Assembly (NCBI RefSeq): GCF_016595795.1
Contig: NZ_JAENHN010000066.1
Span: 186,001-250,000 of the forward strand
Length of the DNA stretch: 64,000 nt
DNA from: Clostridium yunnanense
GTDB taxonomy: Bacteria; Bacillota; Clostridia; Clostridiales; Clostridiaceae
Direction: 5' to 3'
In this document: in pieces, positions 35,370 through 42,959 of the stretch
Numbering within the stretch: position 1 is the stretch's first letter
Layout: every line of letters begins with the position of its first letter
Made by a program: the position numbers and the translations under genes
Notes under the pieces: model-generated
Databases searched by the model: none
The model's input: only the letters and a program-made list of their open reading frames with translations
Told to the model about the DNA's origin: nothing

Positions 35370-36176
35370 ATGAAGGTATATGTAGATGTAATTCTTTTAG
35401 AAAATTTTATAATCAATCTCTTTCTAATAACAATAACTTTACAAACTATAAGAATAAAGTTTTCATTTGTAAGAGCTTCTTTAGGAAGTATCTTAGGTGC
35501 CTTCTACACACTGTTATATTTTTTTCCGAGTATAAATGTATTGGTATCTCTTCCAGTTAAGCTGATAATTCCTTTAATTATGATTTATATAACTTTAGGT
35601 AAGTTTAACTTTTTAGTTTTACTAAAGAGCTCAGGGATCTTTTTGTTATGGTCCATCTTGCTTTGTGGTTTTATTTTTGCATTTTCATTGATGAACAATC
35701 CATATGATTTGTTTTCGGCATTTACTCTTAATAATATCTATTTAAAGTATATGCTGTTAGCATTAATGATTATTTATGTTTTTGCTTATAGAACCATAAT
35801 TTTTATAAGAGATAGAAAATCTTTAACAGATTTCTTTTATGAAATTGAATTCTCAGATAATTCTAAGAACTTCAGAGTTAAGGCATTTTTAGATTCAGGA
35901 AATGAGTTAACTGAACCAGCTACAACTTTGCCAGTGATATTAATAAACAGAAATTACTTGGAAGGATTTAGCGGGGAAGGTAAAGGGTCTTTGATCGTGC
36001 CATACAAAGTGATAAATGGTGGTAAAGGTAGTTTGGAGGGATTTAGAATGAATCAAATAAAATTGTATAAAGATGATAAATTAATATCCACTAAAGATGC
36101 AGTCATATGTTTATGCAAAGATCAGTTCAGCCCATATGATGATTATGGTGCACTATTATCTAGAGGAGTATTATAG
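35370..36176 (+). CDS. spoIIGA: Sporulation sigma-E processing peptidase SpoIIGA
   Basis: This is the membrane aspartic protease that removes the pro-sequence of sigma E. The N-terminal half has five membrane helices starting with MKVYVDVILLENFIINLFLI; the C-terminal half carries the aspartyl-protease motif FLDSGNELTEPATTLPVI and ends with a chain-closing AVICLCKDQFSPYDDYGALLS. Length (268 aa) is a little shorter than the Bacillus protein. I choose the ATG eight bases past GAGGAG; an ATG seven codons upstream lies before that SD. sigE follows after 15 bases. Confidence 0.93.
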   Translation: MKVYVDVILLENFIINLFLITITLQTIRIKFSFVRASLGSILGAFYTLLYFFPSINVLVSLPVKLIIPLIMIYITLGKFNFLVLLKSSGIFLLWSILLCGFIFAFSLMNNPYDLFSAFTLNNIYLKYMLLALMIIYVFAYRTIIFIRDRKSLTDFFYEIEFSDNSKNFRVKAFLDSGNELTEPATTLPVILINRNYLEGFSGEGKGSLIVPYKVINGGKGSLEGFRMNQIKLYKDDKLISTKDAVICLCKDQFSPYDDYGALLSRGVL

Positions 36177-36191
36177 AGGGGTGTTATTTAC

Positions 36192-36899
36192 ATGATAAGT
36201 ATTAGCGTTTTAATCAACAGGATATTAACAAAAATGAAGTTGTTTGCAAAAAATATATATTACGTTGGAGGTAATGATGCACTTCCACCACCTTTAACAA
36301 AAGAAGAAGAAGAAAACCTAGTTCTTAAGCTTATTGGTGGTGACGATACAATAAGGAGTATACTCATTGAGAGAAATCTTAGATTGGTAGTATATATAGC
36401 AAGGAAGTTTGAGAATACTGGAGTAGGTGTAGAAGACTTAATTTCTGTGGGGACAATAGGTTTAATTAAGGCTGTTAATACCTTTAATCCAGAAAAAAAG
36501 ATAAAGCTAGCTACATATGCATCTAGATGCATTGAAAATGAAATACTTATGTATTTGAGACGAAACAGTAAAGTAAAAGCAGAAATATCCTTCTATGAAC
36601 CTTTAAATATTGATTGGGATGGAAATGAACTTCTGCTGTCAGATATTTTAGGGACTGATAATGACATAGTTTATAATCTAATTGAAGATGAGGTAGATAA
36701 GCAGCTGTTGTTCATGGCAATGAAGAATTTAAGTGAAAGAGAGAAGGAAATAGTAAAATTGAGATTTGGCTTGTATGGTGCAAGAGAAAAAACTCAAAAA
36801 GAAGTAGCTGATATGCTTGGAATATCACAGTCATATATTTCGAGGCTAGAAAAGAAAATAATTAAAAGACTAAAAAAAGAAATTAACAAGATGGTTTAA
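36192..36899 (+). CDS. sigE: Mother-cell sporulation sigma factor SigE (pro-form)
   Basis: The 235-residue pro-sigma-E has an amphipathic N-terminal pro-sequence ([20 protein letters not shown] region, removed by SpoIIGA), then [15 protein letters not shown], region 2 [16 protein letters not shown] and [39 protein letters not shown], and region 4 with [20 protein letters not shown]. It controls early mother-cell gene expression. GAGGGG precedes the ATG. It lies in the invariant spoIIGA-sigE-sigG order. Confidence 0.96.
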   Translation: MISISVLINRILTKMKLFAKNIYYVGGNDALPPPLTKEEEENLVLKLIGGDDTIRSILIERNLRLVVYIARKFENTGVGVEDLISVGTIGLIKAVNTFNPEKKIKLATYASRCIENEILMYLRRNSKVKAEISFYEPLNIDWDGNELLLSDILGTDNDIVYNLIEDEVDKQLLFMAMKNLSEREKEIVKLRFGLYGAREKTQKEVADMLGISQSYISRLEKKIIKRLKKEINKMV

Positions 36900-37073
36900 A
36901 TATATAGTTTTATTAAAAAATCTTCATACATTATTAGGGGTTTTAAGTATAAAAATGAAATTGTCAAGTGCTTTATAAATAATTATAAATTTTTAAAATC
37001 GTATAAAAATGGCTCCCATAGGAAATAATTTTTAATGCAGTAGTATCTATTACTTATAAGGGGTTGATTACAC

Positions 37074-37847
37074 ATGATAATCAATAAAGTAGAAATATGC
37101 GGAGTCAATACCTCTAAACTTCCTGTTTTGAGGGAAAAAGAAATGAAGTCATTACTTCTTCAAATGAAGGATGGCAAACAGGGAGCTAGAGAGATATTTA
37201 TTAATGGAAATTTAAGATTAGTATTAAGTGTTATTCAAAGATTTAATAATAGAGGCGAGAATGTAGATGATCTATTTCAAGTAGGTTGTATAGGTTTAAT
37301 GAAGGCTATAGATAACTTTGATTTATCTCAAAATGTTAAATTTTCTACTTATGCAGTGCCGATGATAATAGGAGAAATAAGACGTTATCTAAGAGATAAC
37401 AATGCTATAAGAGTAAGCAGATCATTAAGAGATATTGCATATAGAGCTTTGCTTGTTCGAGATAAATTAGTAAATGATAATAATAAAGAGCCTACTATTT
37501 CACAAATAGCTAAAGAATTAAAAATACCTAGAGAAGAAGTTGTATTTGCATTAGATGCAATACAAGATCCGGTATCGTTATTTGAACCTATCTATCATGA
37601 TGGGGGAGATGCAATCTATGTAATGGATCAAATATCAGATAGCAAAAATCAAGACGATAATTGGCTCGAAAACATTTCTATAAAAGAAGCTATGAAAAAA
37701 TTGAATGATAGAGAAAAACTTATACTTACTCTTAGATTCTTTAATGGAAGAACCCAGATGGAGGTAGCTGACGAAATTGGTATATCACAAGCTCAGGTAT
37801 CAAGGCTGGAAAAGACTGCATTAAAGCATATGAGAAAGTATGTTTAG
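37074..37847 (+). CDS. sigG: Forespore sporulation sigma factor SigG
   Basis: The 257-residue protein starts NKVEICGVNTSKLPVL, the SigG-specific N-terminus, followed by LRLVLSVIQRFNNRGENVDD, LFQVGCIGLMKAIDNFDLSQ, the region 3 text and region 4 ADEIGISQAQVSRLEKTAL. It drives late forespore genes. Its place ~175 bases after sigE is conserved. AAGGGG precedes the ATG. No clear SigF/SigG-type promoter was found in the spacer. The stop codon lies in the terminator hairpin. Confidence 0.96.
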   Translation: MIINKVEICGVNTSKLPVLREKEMKSLLLQMKDGKQGAREIFINGNLRLVLSVIQRFNNRGENVDDLFQVGCIGLMKAIDNFDLSQNVKFSTYAVPMIIGEIRRYLRDNNAIRVSRSLRDIAYRALLVRDKLVNDNNKEPTISQIAKELKIPREEVVFALDAIQDPVSLFEPIYHDGGDAIYVMDQISDSKNQDDNWLENISIKEAMKKLNDREKLILTLRFFNGRTQMEVADEIGISQAQVSRLEKTALKHMRKYV

Positions 37848-37870
37848 AGCTCATTTGAGCTCTATTTTTT
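37845..37870 (+). terminator. Intrinsic terminator overlapping the sigG stop codon
   Basis: TAGAGCTC pairs perfectly with GAGCTCTA around ATTT, followed by T6, which is also the left end of repeat copy B. Confidence 0.88.
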
Positions 37871-37959
37871 ACTGTAAAGGAAAGTAAGAAAGTTCTGAGT
37901 TAGCTAAACCTATAAATTTCAATGGTTATAGAAGTTTTTTATGATTATACAGTAAAAAA
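37865..37959. repeat. Terminator-linked short repeat, copy B (intact ends)
   Basis: The 95-bp unit has perfect 12-bp terminal inverted repeats, TTTTTTACTGTA (left) and TACAGTAAAAAA (right). Its core, ATTTCAATGGTTATAGAAG followed by TTTTTTATGATTATACAG, matches copies A and C. The left T6 is the U-tract of the sigG terminator. This is the best-preserved copy and should be the query for a genome search. Confidence 0.65.
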
Positions 37960-38076
37960 GTAAAACTTATATAGATTTTAGGAAAATGTGATTTTGATAT
38001 TTAATTATTTTTAGGAGAAGGATGATATCATTTTATACAAATTTCTATCATATATTTTTATATGGAGGGATGTTAG

Positions 38077-38337
38077 ATGGAATTGAATATGCATTCATTA
38101 AATAATCTAAGAGTCATGGAGGTAGTTGATATAAATCTAGGAGCAAAACTTGGTTATATTAGAGATTTAAAGATTGATTGTGATGAAAGTAAAATAGTAG
38201 CTATATTGATACCTGTCCAGAAAAGTAACTGGTTTGGAAAAATGGACATGCTTGAAATACCTTGGGAAGATGTGGTCAAAATTGGTGTAGATGTTATATT
38301 GGTTAATAGTAAGGAAAAAACTGTATCAGATATGTAG
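38077..38337 (+). CDS. YlmC/YmxH-family sporulation protein (PRC-barrel)
   Basis: A single PRC-barrel domain fills the 86 residues: LNNLRVMEVVDINLGAKLGYI, RDLKIDCDESKIVAILIPV and the closing EIPWEDVVKIGVDVILV. This is the YlmC/YmxH family, found in spore-formers and often placed after sigG in clostridia. Its molecular role is unknown. GGAGGG lies seven bases before the ATG. The gene stands alone after repeat copy B. Confidence 0.85.
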   Translation: MELNMHSLNNLRVMEVVDINLGAKLGYIRDLKIDCDESKIVAILIPVQKSNWFGKMDMLEIPWEDVVKIGVDVILVNSKEKTVSDM

Positions 38338-38480
38338 CAAAAATAGTAATAAGTGTGTATAATAAATATATTATAGATAATCACTTATATGCTAATGAAG
38401 GAATTTAAAGTTAGTGTTAGGTTAGCTTATTCAATAAAATCAAGTCAAGGAAGTTGCATTAATGAAAGGGCGTGAATAGC

Positions 38481-38954
38481 TTGAGATGTCCATACTGCTC
38501 ATACGAAGAAAGTAAGGTTGTTGATTCCAGATCAACTGAGGATTATACAGCCATAAGACGAAGAAGAGAGTGCTTAAAATGTGGTAAGAGATATACTACT
38601 TATGAGAAGGTTGAAGACATACCAACTTTGGTTATAAAGAAAGATTCTACTAGAGAGAATTTTAATAAAGAAAAATTAATCAATGGATTAATAAAAGCAT
38701 GTCAAAAGAGGCCGGTATCTAGAAGGCAAATAGAGGATATTGCTGATGACATTGAAAAGACAATAAGTAATAAGATGCTTACAGAGGTTAGCACTGATTA
38801 CATAGGCGAGATGGTAATGGATAGATTAAAAAATATTGATGAAGTTTCTTACGTAAGATTTGCATCAGTGTATAGGCAATTTAAAGACATAAATACTTTT
38901 ATGGAAGAAATAAAAAATTTGATGGGATTATCAGAAGAACTACATAAAAAGTAG
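38481..38954 (+). CDS. nrdR: Transcriptional repressor NrdR
   Basis: An ATP/dATP-sensing repressor of ribonucleotide reductase genes. It opens with the zinc ribbon LRCPYCSYEESKVVDSRS...RRRRECLKCGKRYTTYE, followed by an ATP-cone (LVIKKDSTRENFNKEKLING, then YVRFASVYRQFKDINTF). I take TTG as the start because NrdR proteins begin M-R/K-C-P-Y-C and AAAGGG is ten bases upstream; the GTG three codons earlier nearly touches that SD. The length of ~157 aa is normal. It ends in its own terminator. Confidence 0.94.
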   Translation: MRCPYCSYEESKVVDSRSTEDYTAIRRRRECLKCGKRYTTYEKVEDIPTLVIKKDSTRENFNKEKLINGLIKACQKRPVSRRQIEDIADDIEKTISNKMLTEVSTDYIGEMVMDRLKNIDEVSYVRFASVYRQFKDINTFMEEIKNLMGLSEELHKK

Positions 38955-38965
38955 TTCTTTTATTT
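38935..38965 (+). terminator. Intrinsic terminator overlapping the 3' end of nrdR
   Basis: AAGAACTAC pairs perfectly with GTAGTTCTT, followed by TTATTTT. Confidence 0.8.
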
Positions 38966-38974
38966 TAAGGTACA

Positions 38975-39216
38975 TTAAAGCAATATATTGAAATCAAATG
39001 GTTATTCATCCGATGCTTTAATGAGCTTACGCAAAGAATTAATATGATTTTTTCATATTCCATGGCTAAAACTGTAAACTCACTACGTTCGAACAGTACA
39101 GTTTATTAACGCCATTACATATAAAAAAATCATTTAATTCTAATAGCTCGCTCATAGAGCATCTACTGCATAACCATTTGATTTCAAAAATAATCTTAAA
39201 TATGATATTACTTTAA
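38975..39216. repeat. 242-bp long imperfect palindrome (MITE-like)
   Basis: The outer ends TTAAAGCAATAT and ATATTACTTTAA match at 11 of 12 when inverted. TTGAAATCAAATGGTTAT (38988-39005) is repeated perfectly inverted at 39170-39187. Both arms continue to align (GATGCTT..ATGAGC, AGAATTAA-ATGATTTTTT, CATGGC) at roughly 70%, to a central hairpin AAACTGTA/TACAGTTT enclosing GTTCGAAC. No reading frame is inside. It has the form of a non-autonomous mobile palindrome or a very long RNA hairpin. I could not see a target-site duplication. Confidence 0.65.
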
Positions 39217-39248
39217 CATAGAAAATTGCCTAGGAAATAAGATTACTT

Positions 39249-39274
39249 GTTAAATCTTAGTTAAAGTTAGTTAA
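39249..39274. promoter_or_regulatory. Candidate Pho box upstream of pgeF-phoP-phoR
   Basis: GTTAA occurs at 39249, 39260 and 39270 (steps of 11 and 10 bp), which on the minus strand reads TTTAAC repeats, the PhoP half-site TTAACA-like motif at helical spacing. An extended -10 TGTTAAAAT follows at 39311-39319. This fits autoregulation of phoPR. Confidence 0.5.
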
Positions 39275-39379
39275 AATAACTTTGCTTTTATTTGATTTAT
39301 GTAATGATAATGTTAAAATTATAAGTGTAAAGAGTTAAAAAGTTTATTAATTTACCTAAAATGTAAAGGAAGTTAATTT

Positions 39380-40105
39380 ATGAAAGAGAAAGTGTTAAAT
39401 GATTTTCAGATTTTAACCTATGAAGATTCGCTAGTTGAATTGGGGGTAACAACTGCTTTTAATAATGCAAATTTTAAGTTTGATACTGAAGAAGGAAAAA
39501 ATAATTTAACAAAACTTAAAAATGCTTTGGAAGTTAAAAAAATTTGTTATTTAAAGCAAATCCACAGTGATAAAATCATTATAGTGAATGATGATGAAAT
39601 TTTAAATGATCAAGTTGAAGGGGATTCACTTATTACATCTAGTGTAAATACTATTATTGGTATATTTACAGCAGATTGTGTTCCAGTTTTAATATGGGAC
39701 AGTAATAAAAAAGTAATTGCAGCAGTTCACAGTGGGTGGAAGGGTACTTTTGATAGTATTGTAAAAAAGACAATAGAAGTTATGATTAAAGATTTTAATT
39801 GTGAAAGCAGTTCTATTAAGATTTTTATAGGTCCGCATATAAGGCAGTGCTGTTATGAAGTAAGTGAAGAACTTATAGATAAGTTTAAGAAAAACTATTT
39901 ATATGAAGAGGAAGATATTAATAATGGACGATTTTTAAGTCTTGAAAAATGTATTGAGGTACAGCTAAAGTATTTAGGTATAAATAAAGATAATATAATA
40001 AAGAGCACTTCTTGTACCTTATGTGAAAAAAATACAAAACTACATTCTTACAGAAAAGATGGGGAGCATTCAGGAAGAATGTTTACCTACATCTATTTTA
40101 AATAA
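39380..40105 (+). CDS. pgeF: Peptidoglycan editing factor PgeF (YfiH/laccase-domain family)
   Basis: The 241-residue Cu-oxidase_4 (laccase-domain) protein has YLKQIHSDKIIIV, the metal-binding IFTADCVPVLIWD, AAVHSGWKGTFDSIV, and IGPHIRQCCYEV; His, Cys and His ligands are all present. The family has been linked to removal of wrongly incorporated L-Ser from peptidoglycan precursors (PgeF in E. coli) and to purine nucleoside phosphorylase activity. AAAGGAAG precedes the ATG. It lies 12 bases ahead of phoP without terminator, so it is cotranscribed with phoPR. Confidence 0.88.
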   Translation: MKEKVLNDFQILTYEDSLVELGVTTAFNNANFKFDTEEGKNNLTKLKNALEVKKICYLKQIHSDKIIIVNDDEILNDQVEGDSLITSSVNTIIGIFTADCVPVLIWDSNKKVIAAVHSGWKGTFDSIVKKTIEVMIKDFNCESSSIKIFIGPHIRQCCYEVSEELIDKFKKNYLYEEEDINNGRFLSLEKCIEVQLKYLGINKDNIIKSTSCTLCEKNTKLHSYRKDGEHSGRMFTYIYFK

Positions 40106-40117
40106 CGGAGGAACATT

Positions 40118-40816
40118 ATGGCTGATGAAAAAATTCTTATAGTAGATGATGAAGAACATATAGTTGAACTTATGAAATTTAATTTAGAAAATGCAGGATT
40201 CAAAATAATAACAGCTTACAATGGAATTGATGCTATAAAGCTTACTAAATCGGAGCATCCTCGTTTAGTGTTGTTAGATCTTATGTTGCCAGGATTAGAT
40301 GGATTTGATGTTTGCAAGGAAATAAGAAAGGATTCTATGACTGCTAATATCCCGATTATCATGACTACAGCAAAAGGTGAAGAACTTGATAAGATATTGG
40401 GGCTTGAGTTAGGAGCAGATGATTATATAACAAAGCCTTTCTCCATAAGAGAACTTGTGGCGAGAGTAAAGGCTGTACTTAGAAGAACTGTAAGTACTCC
40501 ATCCTTTGAAAAGTCATTAAATATTGGGAATCTTACAATTGATTTCTTAAAACATGATGTACTTAGGAATGGTGAAAAAGTAGAGCTAACATTAAAGGAA
40601 TTTGAACTTTTAGAAACCTTGGTTCAAAATAGAGGTAAGGTTTTAACTAGAGATATGCTTTTAGACAAGATTTGGGGTTATGAGTATATTGGAGAAACAA
40701 GGACTGTAGATGTTCATATAAGACATTTAAGAAAAAAAATTGAGGATGATGATAAAAATCCTAGATTTATAGAAACAATAAGAGGAATTGGATATAGATT
40801 TTCAAGCGGAGAATAG
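40118..40816 (+). CDS. phoP: Phosphate response regulator PhoP
   Basis: This 232-residue OmpR/PhoB-type regulator has an N-terminal receiver with the acidic pair DDEE, phospho-acceptor D54 (LLDLMLPGLDGFDV), T87-region TTAKGE and K in DYITKPFS. The C-terminal winged helix contains LTLKEFELLETLVQNRGKVL, RDMLLDKIWGYEY and TVDVHIRHLRKKI. It activates phosphate-starvation genes when phosphorylated by PhoR. Phased TTAACA-like repeats upstream of pgeF, of the chemoreceptor and of pstS are its likely sites. phoR follows after three bases. Confidence 0.9.
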   Translation: MADEKILIVDDEEHIVELMKFNLENAGFKIITAYNGIDAIKLTKSEHPRLVLLDLMLPGLDGFDVCKEIRKDSMTANIPIIMTTAKGEELDKILGLELGADDYITKPFSIRELVARVKAVLRRTVSTPSFEKSLNIGNLTIDFLKHDVLRNGEKVELTLKEFELLETLVQNRGKVLTRDMLLDKIWGYEYIGETRTVDVHIRHLRKKIEDDDKNPRFIETIRGIGYRFSSGE

Positions 40817-40819
40817 TTT

Positions 40820-42523
40820 ATGAAGAAAAAAATAATGTTTTCGGTAATCATTACAATAATATTTTCATTAGTTGTAGTAACATCTTCTTTTATAGCAATA
40901 TCTAATTATCAGTATTTAGAGAATTCTAAGGCAAATTTAAAGCATTATAATGATTTGCTTTCAACTTTAATACTTGCAAATGACCCTGATAAGATAGCTA
41001 AACTAAATCAAGTGAAAGCGCTTGACAGGGAAATAAGATTTACGTATATAAGCAAGTCAGGAATTGTAGAATTTGATACAGATAAGCGTCTTGAAGATCT
41101 TGATAACCATATTACAAGGGTGGAGATAGCGCAGGCTATAAAAAGTGGTGAAGGATCAAGTGTAAGATTTAGTAAAAGCTTAAATAAAAATCTAGTTTAC
41201 TATGCAACTAAGCTCCAAGACGGTAGTATTGTGAGAACTTCAATACCGCTAGATAACGTAAAAATATTTCAAGACACTAACATAAAATACTATCTAATAA
41301 CTTTGGTTTTCGTATTAGTTTTATCAGTAGTTCTTTCTCTAAAGCTAACTAGATTTATAGTTGATCCTGTAAAAGAATTAGAGATTATTACGGCAAGAAT
41401 AGCAAGAGGAGAATTAGATGGTAGAGTTAGGGTGAGCTCTGTTGATGAACTTGGAAGTCTAGGAATGACTTTTAACGAAATGGCAGATAAGCTTGAAGTT
41501 ACTATGGATGAATTAATTGATAAACAAAATAGACTTGAAGCCATATTAAAAAGTATGGATAGTGGGGTTATTGCAGTTGATAGAAGTCATAAGGTAATAA
41601 TGATTAACCCGTATGCTGAAAAAATATTCGGAATAGACAAAGATATAATCGGAGAAACTCTTATGGATCATATAAGAGATTTTGAATTAGATAATGTTTT
41701 TGAGACGTCTAATGCATATAAAGAGATAAAGATAATCTGGCCACAAGAAAGAGAATTAAGAGTAAGAACTGCAGAGATAATTAATGATGGAGAACACATA
41801 GGTACTGTAGCAGTTGTTCAGGATATAACTGATATAAAGAAACTTGAAAATATGAGGTCGCAATTTGTTGCTAATGTGTCTCATGAACTTAAAACTCCCC
41901 TAACATCTATAAAAGGGTTCGCTGAAACTTTAAAATATGTAGATGATGAAGAAAATAGGCAAAAGTTTTTAAACATTATAAATGAAGAAGCAGAAAGATT
42001 GACAAGACTTATAAATGACATATTATCCTTATCTAATATAGAACAAAATATAGAATGTACAAGAATAAACTTTAGTGGAGATAGAATAATAGAAGATGTC
42101 TATACCTTAATGAAAATCGAAGCTGAAAAGAAGAATATAAAGCTGTCTGCAGATCTAAAAAATACACTTTCATTAGTAGGGGATCCAGATAAGTTTAAAC
42201 AGATGATGATAAACCTTATTGATAATGCAGTGAAGTATTCAGAAGAAGGGGATTCGGTTTTAATAACTTCAAGCAATAAAAAAGGTATTATAACTTATAC
42301 TGTAGAAGACACTGGAATTGGTATACCTAAGAAGGATGTAGCAAGAGTATTTGAAAGATTCTATAGAGTTGATAAAGCTAGGTCCAGGGCTAAAGGTGGA
42401 ACGGGCTTAGGACTTGCTATCGTCAAGCATATAGTTAAGACCTTCAATGGAAATATCGATGTTGAGAGCCAACTTGGGGTAGGTACTAAATTCATCATAA
42501 AGATAAAGGGTGCAAAAGAATAA
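40820..42523 (+). CDS. phoR: Phosphate sensor histidine kinase PhoR
   Basis: In 567 residues the layout is: membrane helix 1 (~5-27), extracellular sensor (~28-155), helix 2 (YYLITLVFVLVLSVVLSLKL), HAMP (~180-235), PAS (~240-340), HisKA with phospho-His H355 in NVSHELKTPLTSIKGF, and HATPase_c with NLIDNAVKYSEEG, DTGIGIPKKD and GTGLGLAIVKHIV. This is the standard PhoR plan. It pairs with PhoP directly upstream and, by family precedent, is restrained by the Pst system and PhoU encoded downstream. It ends at a strong terminator. Confidence 0.9.
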   Translation: MKKKIMFSVIITIIFSLVVVTSSFIAISNYQYLENSKANLKHYNDLLSTLILANDPDKIAKLNQVKALDREIRFTYISKSGIVEFDTDKRLEDLDNHITRVEIAQAIKSGEGSSVRFSKSLNKNLVYYATKLQDGSIVRTSIPLDNVKIFQDTNIKYYLITLVFVLVLSVVLSLKLTRFIVDPVKELEIITARIARGELDGRVRVSSVDELGSLGMTFNEMADKLEVTMDELIDKQNRLEAILKSMDSGVIAVDRSHKVIMINPYAEKIFGIDKDIIGETLMDHIRDFELDNVFETSNAYKEIKIIWPQERELRVRTAEIINDGEHIGTVAVVQDITDIKKLENMRSQFVANVSHELKTPLTSIKGFAETLKYVDDEENRQKFLNIINEEAERLTRLINDILSLSNIEQNIECTRINFSGDRIIEDVYTLMKIEAEKKNIKLSADLKNTLSLVGDPDKFKQMMINLIDNAVKYSEEGDSVLITSSNKKGIITYTVEDTGIGIPKKDVARVFERFYRVDKARSRAKGGTGLGLAIVKHIVKTFNGNIDVESQLGVGTKFIIKIKGAKE

Positions 42524-42528
42524 CGCAA

Positions 42529-42589
42529 AAAAAGATAAAGGTTAAAGGATTTTGAGATAATCATAATTCTTTAGCCTTTATCTTTTTTT
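42529..42589 (+). terminator. Intrinsic terminator after phoR
   Basis: AAAGATAAAGG-t-TAAAG pairs with CTTTA-g-CCTTTATCTTT, followed by T5; the U-tract runs into repeat copy C. Confidence 0.85.
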
Positions 42590-42665
42590 ACTGTATAGGA
42601 AAACGTAAAATTTTTGCTTTAATTAAGCTAAATATTTCAATGGTTATAGGAAACTCTTATTTTAA
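42584..42665. repeat. Terminator-linked short repeat, copy C (right end lost)
   Basis: TTTTTTACTGTATAGGAAAA starts in the phoR terminator U-tract. The core AAATATTTCAATGGTTATAG matches copies A and B. The right TACAGTAAAAAA end is missing; the sequence diverges after CTCTTATTTT. Confidence 0.6.
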
Positions 42666-42712
42666 CAATTCATTTAAATAGATTTAATAATGTATTAATA
42701 AAACCTAGGAAT

Positions 42713-42785
42713 TTACCTATAGTTAACAGTGCTTCACGCAGGCTTAATATTGGTTAATCTTAGCTTAATAGTTTTTATGTAAAAT
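42713..42785 (+). promoter_or_regulatory. Candidate Pho box and -10 upstream of a long hairpin and the chemoreceptor gene
   Basis: TTAACA-like hexamers recur on one helical face: TTACCT 42713, TTAACA 42723, TTCACG 42733, TTAATA 42744, TTAATC 42754 and TTAATA 42765, at 10-11 bp steps. A -10-like TAAAAT preceded by TG sits at 42780-42785, with no -35 box, as expected for PhoP-activated promoters. The start point would be ~42791. Confidence 0.55.
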
Positions 42786-42789
42786 ATAC

Positions 42790-42886
42790 ATAGACATACT
42801 ACTTCATATTGAAATTTTTTTAAATAATGCTTAGAGGTTCTTCAAAAGCATTGTTTTAAGTTTAATGACTGAAGTAGTATGTCTAT
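42790..42886 (+). ncRNA. Candidate Pho-controlled structured RNA / leader hairpin
   Basis: ATAGACATACTACTTCA pairs perfectly over 17 bp with TGAAGTAGTATGTCTAT at the other end. Inside, ATTGAA/TTTAAT and TTAAA/TTTTAA pairings continue, to an apical stem AATGCTT (42826-42832) / AAGCATT (42846-42852) with a 13-nt loop AGAGGTTCTTCAA. No T-tract follows, so it is not a terminator. It begins at the predicted transcription start and lies 73 bases ahead of the chemoreceptor start codon. It may be a separate small RNA or a 5' leader element. Confidence 0.45.
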
Positions 42887-42959
42887 ACATTAGAAACGAA
42901 ATTTTCAACAATAAGAGAAAATAGCGCATTGTAAAAATGCCTGAGGGGGAGTTATTTGT

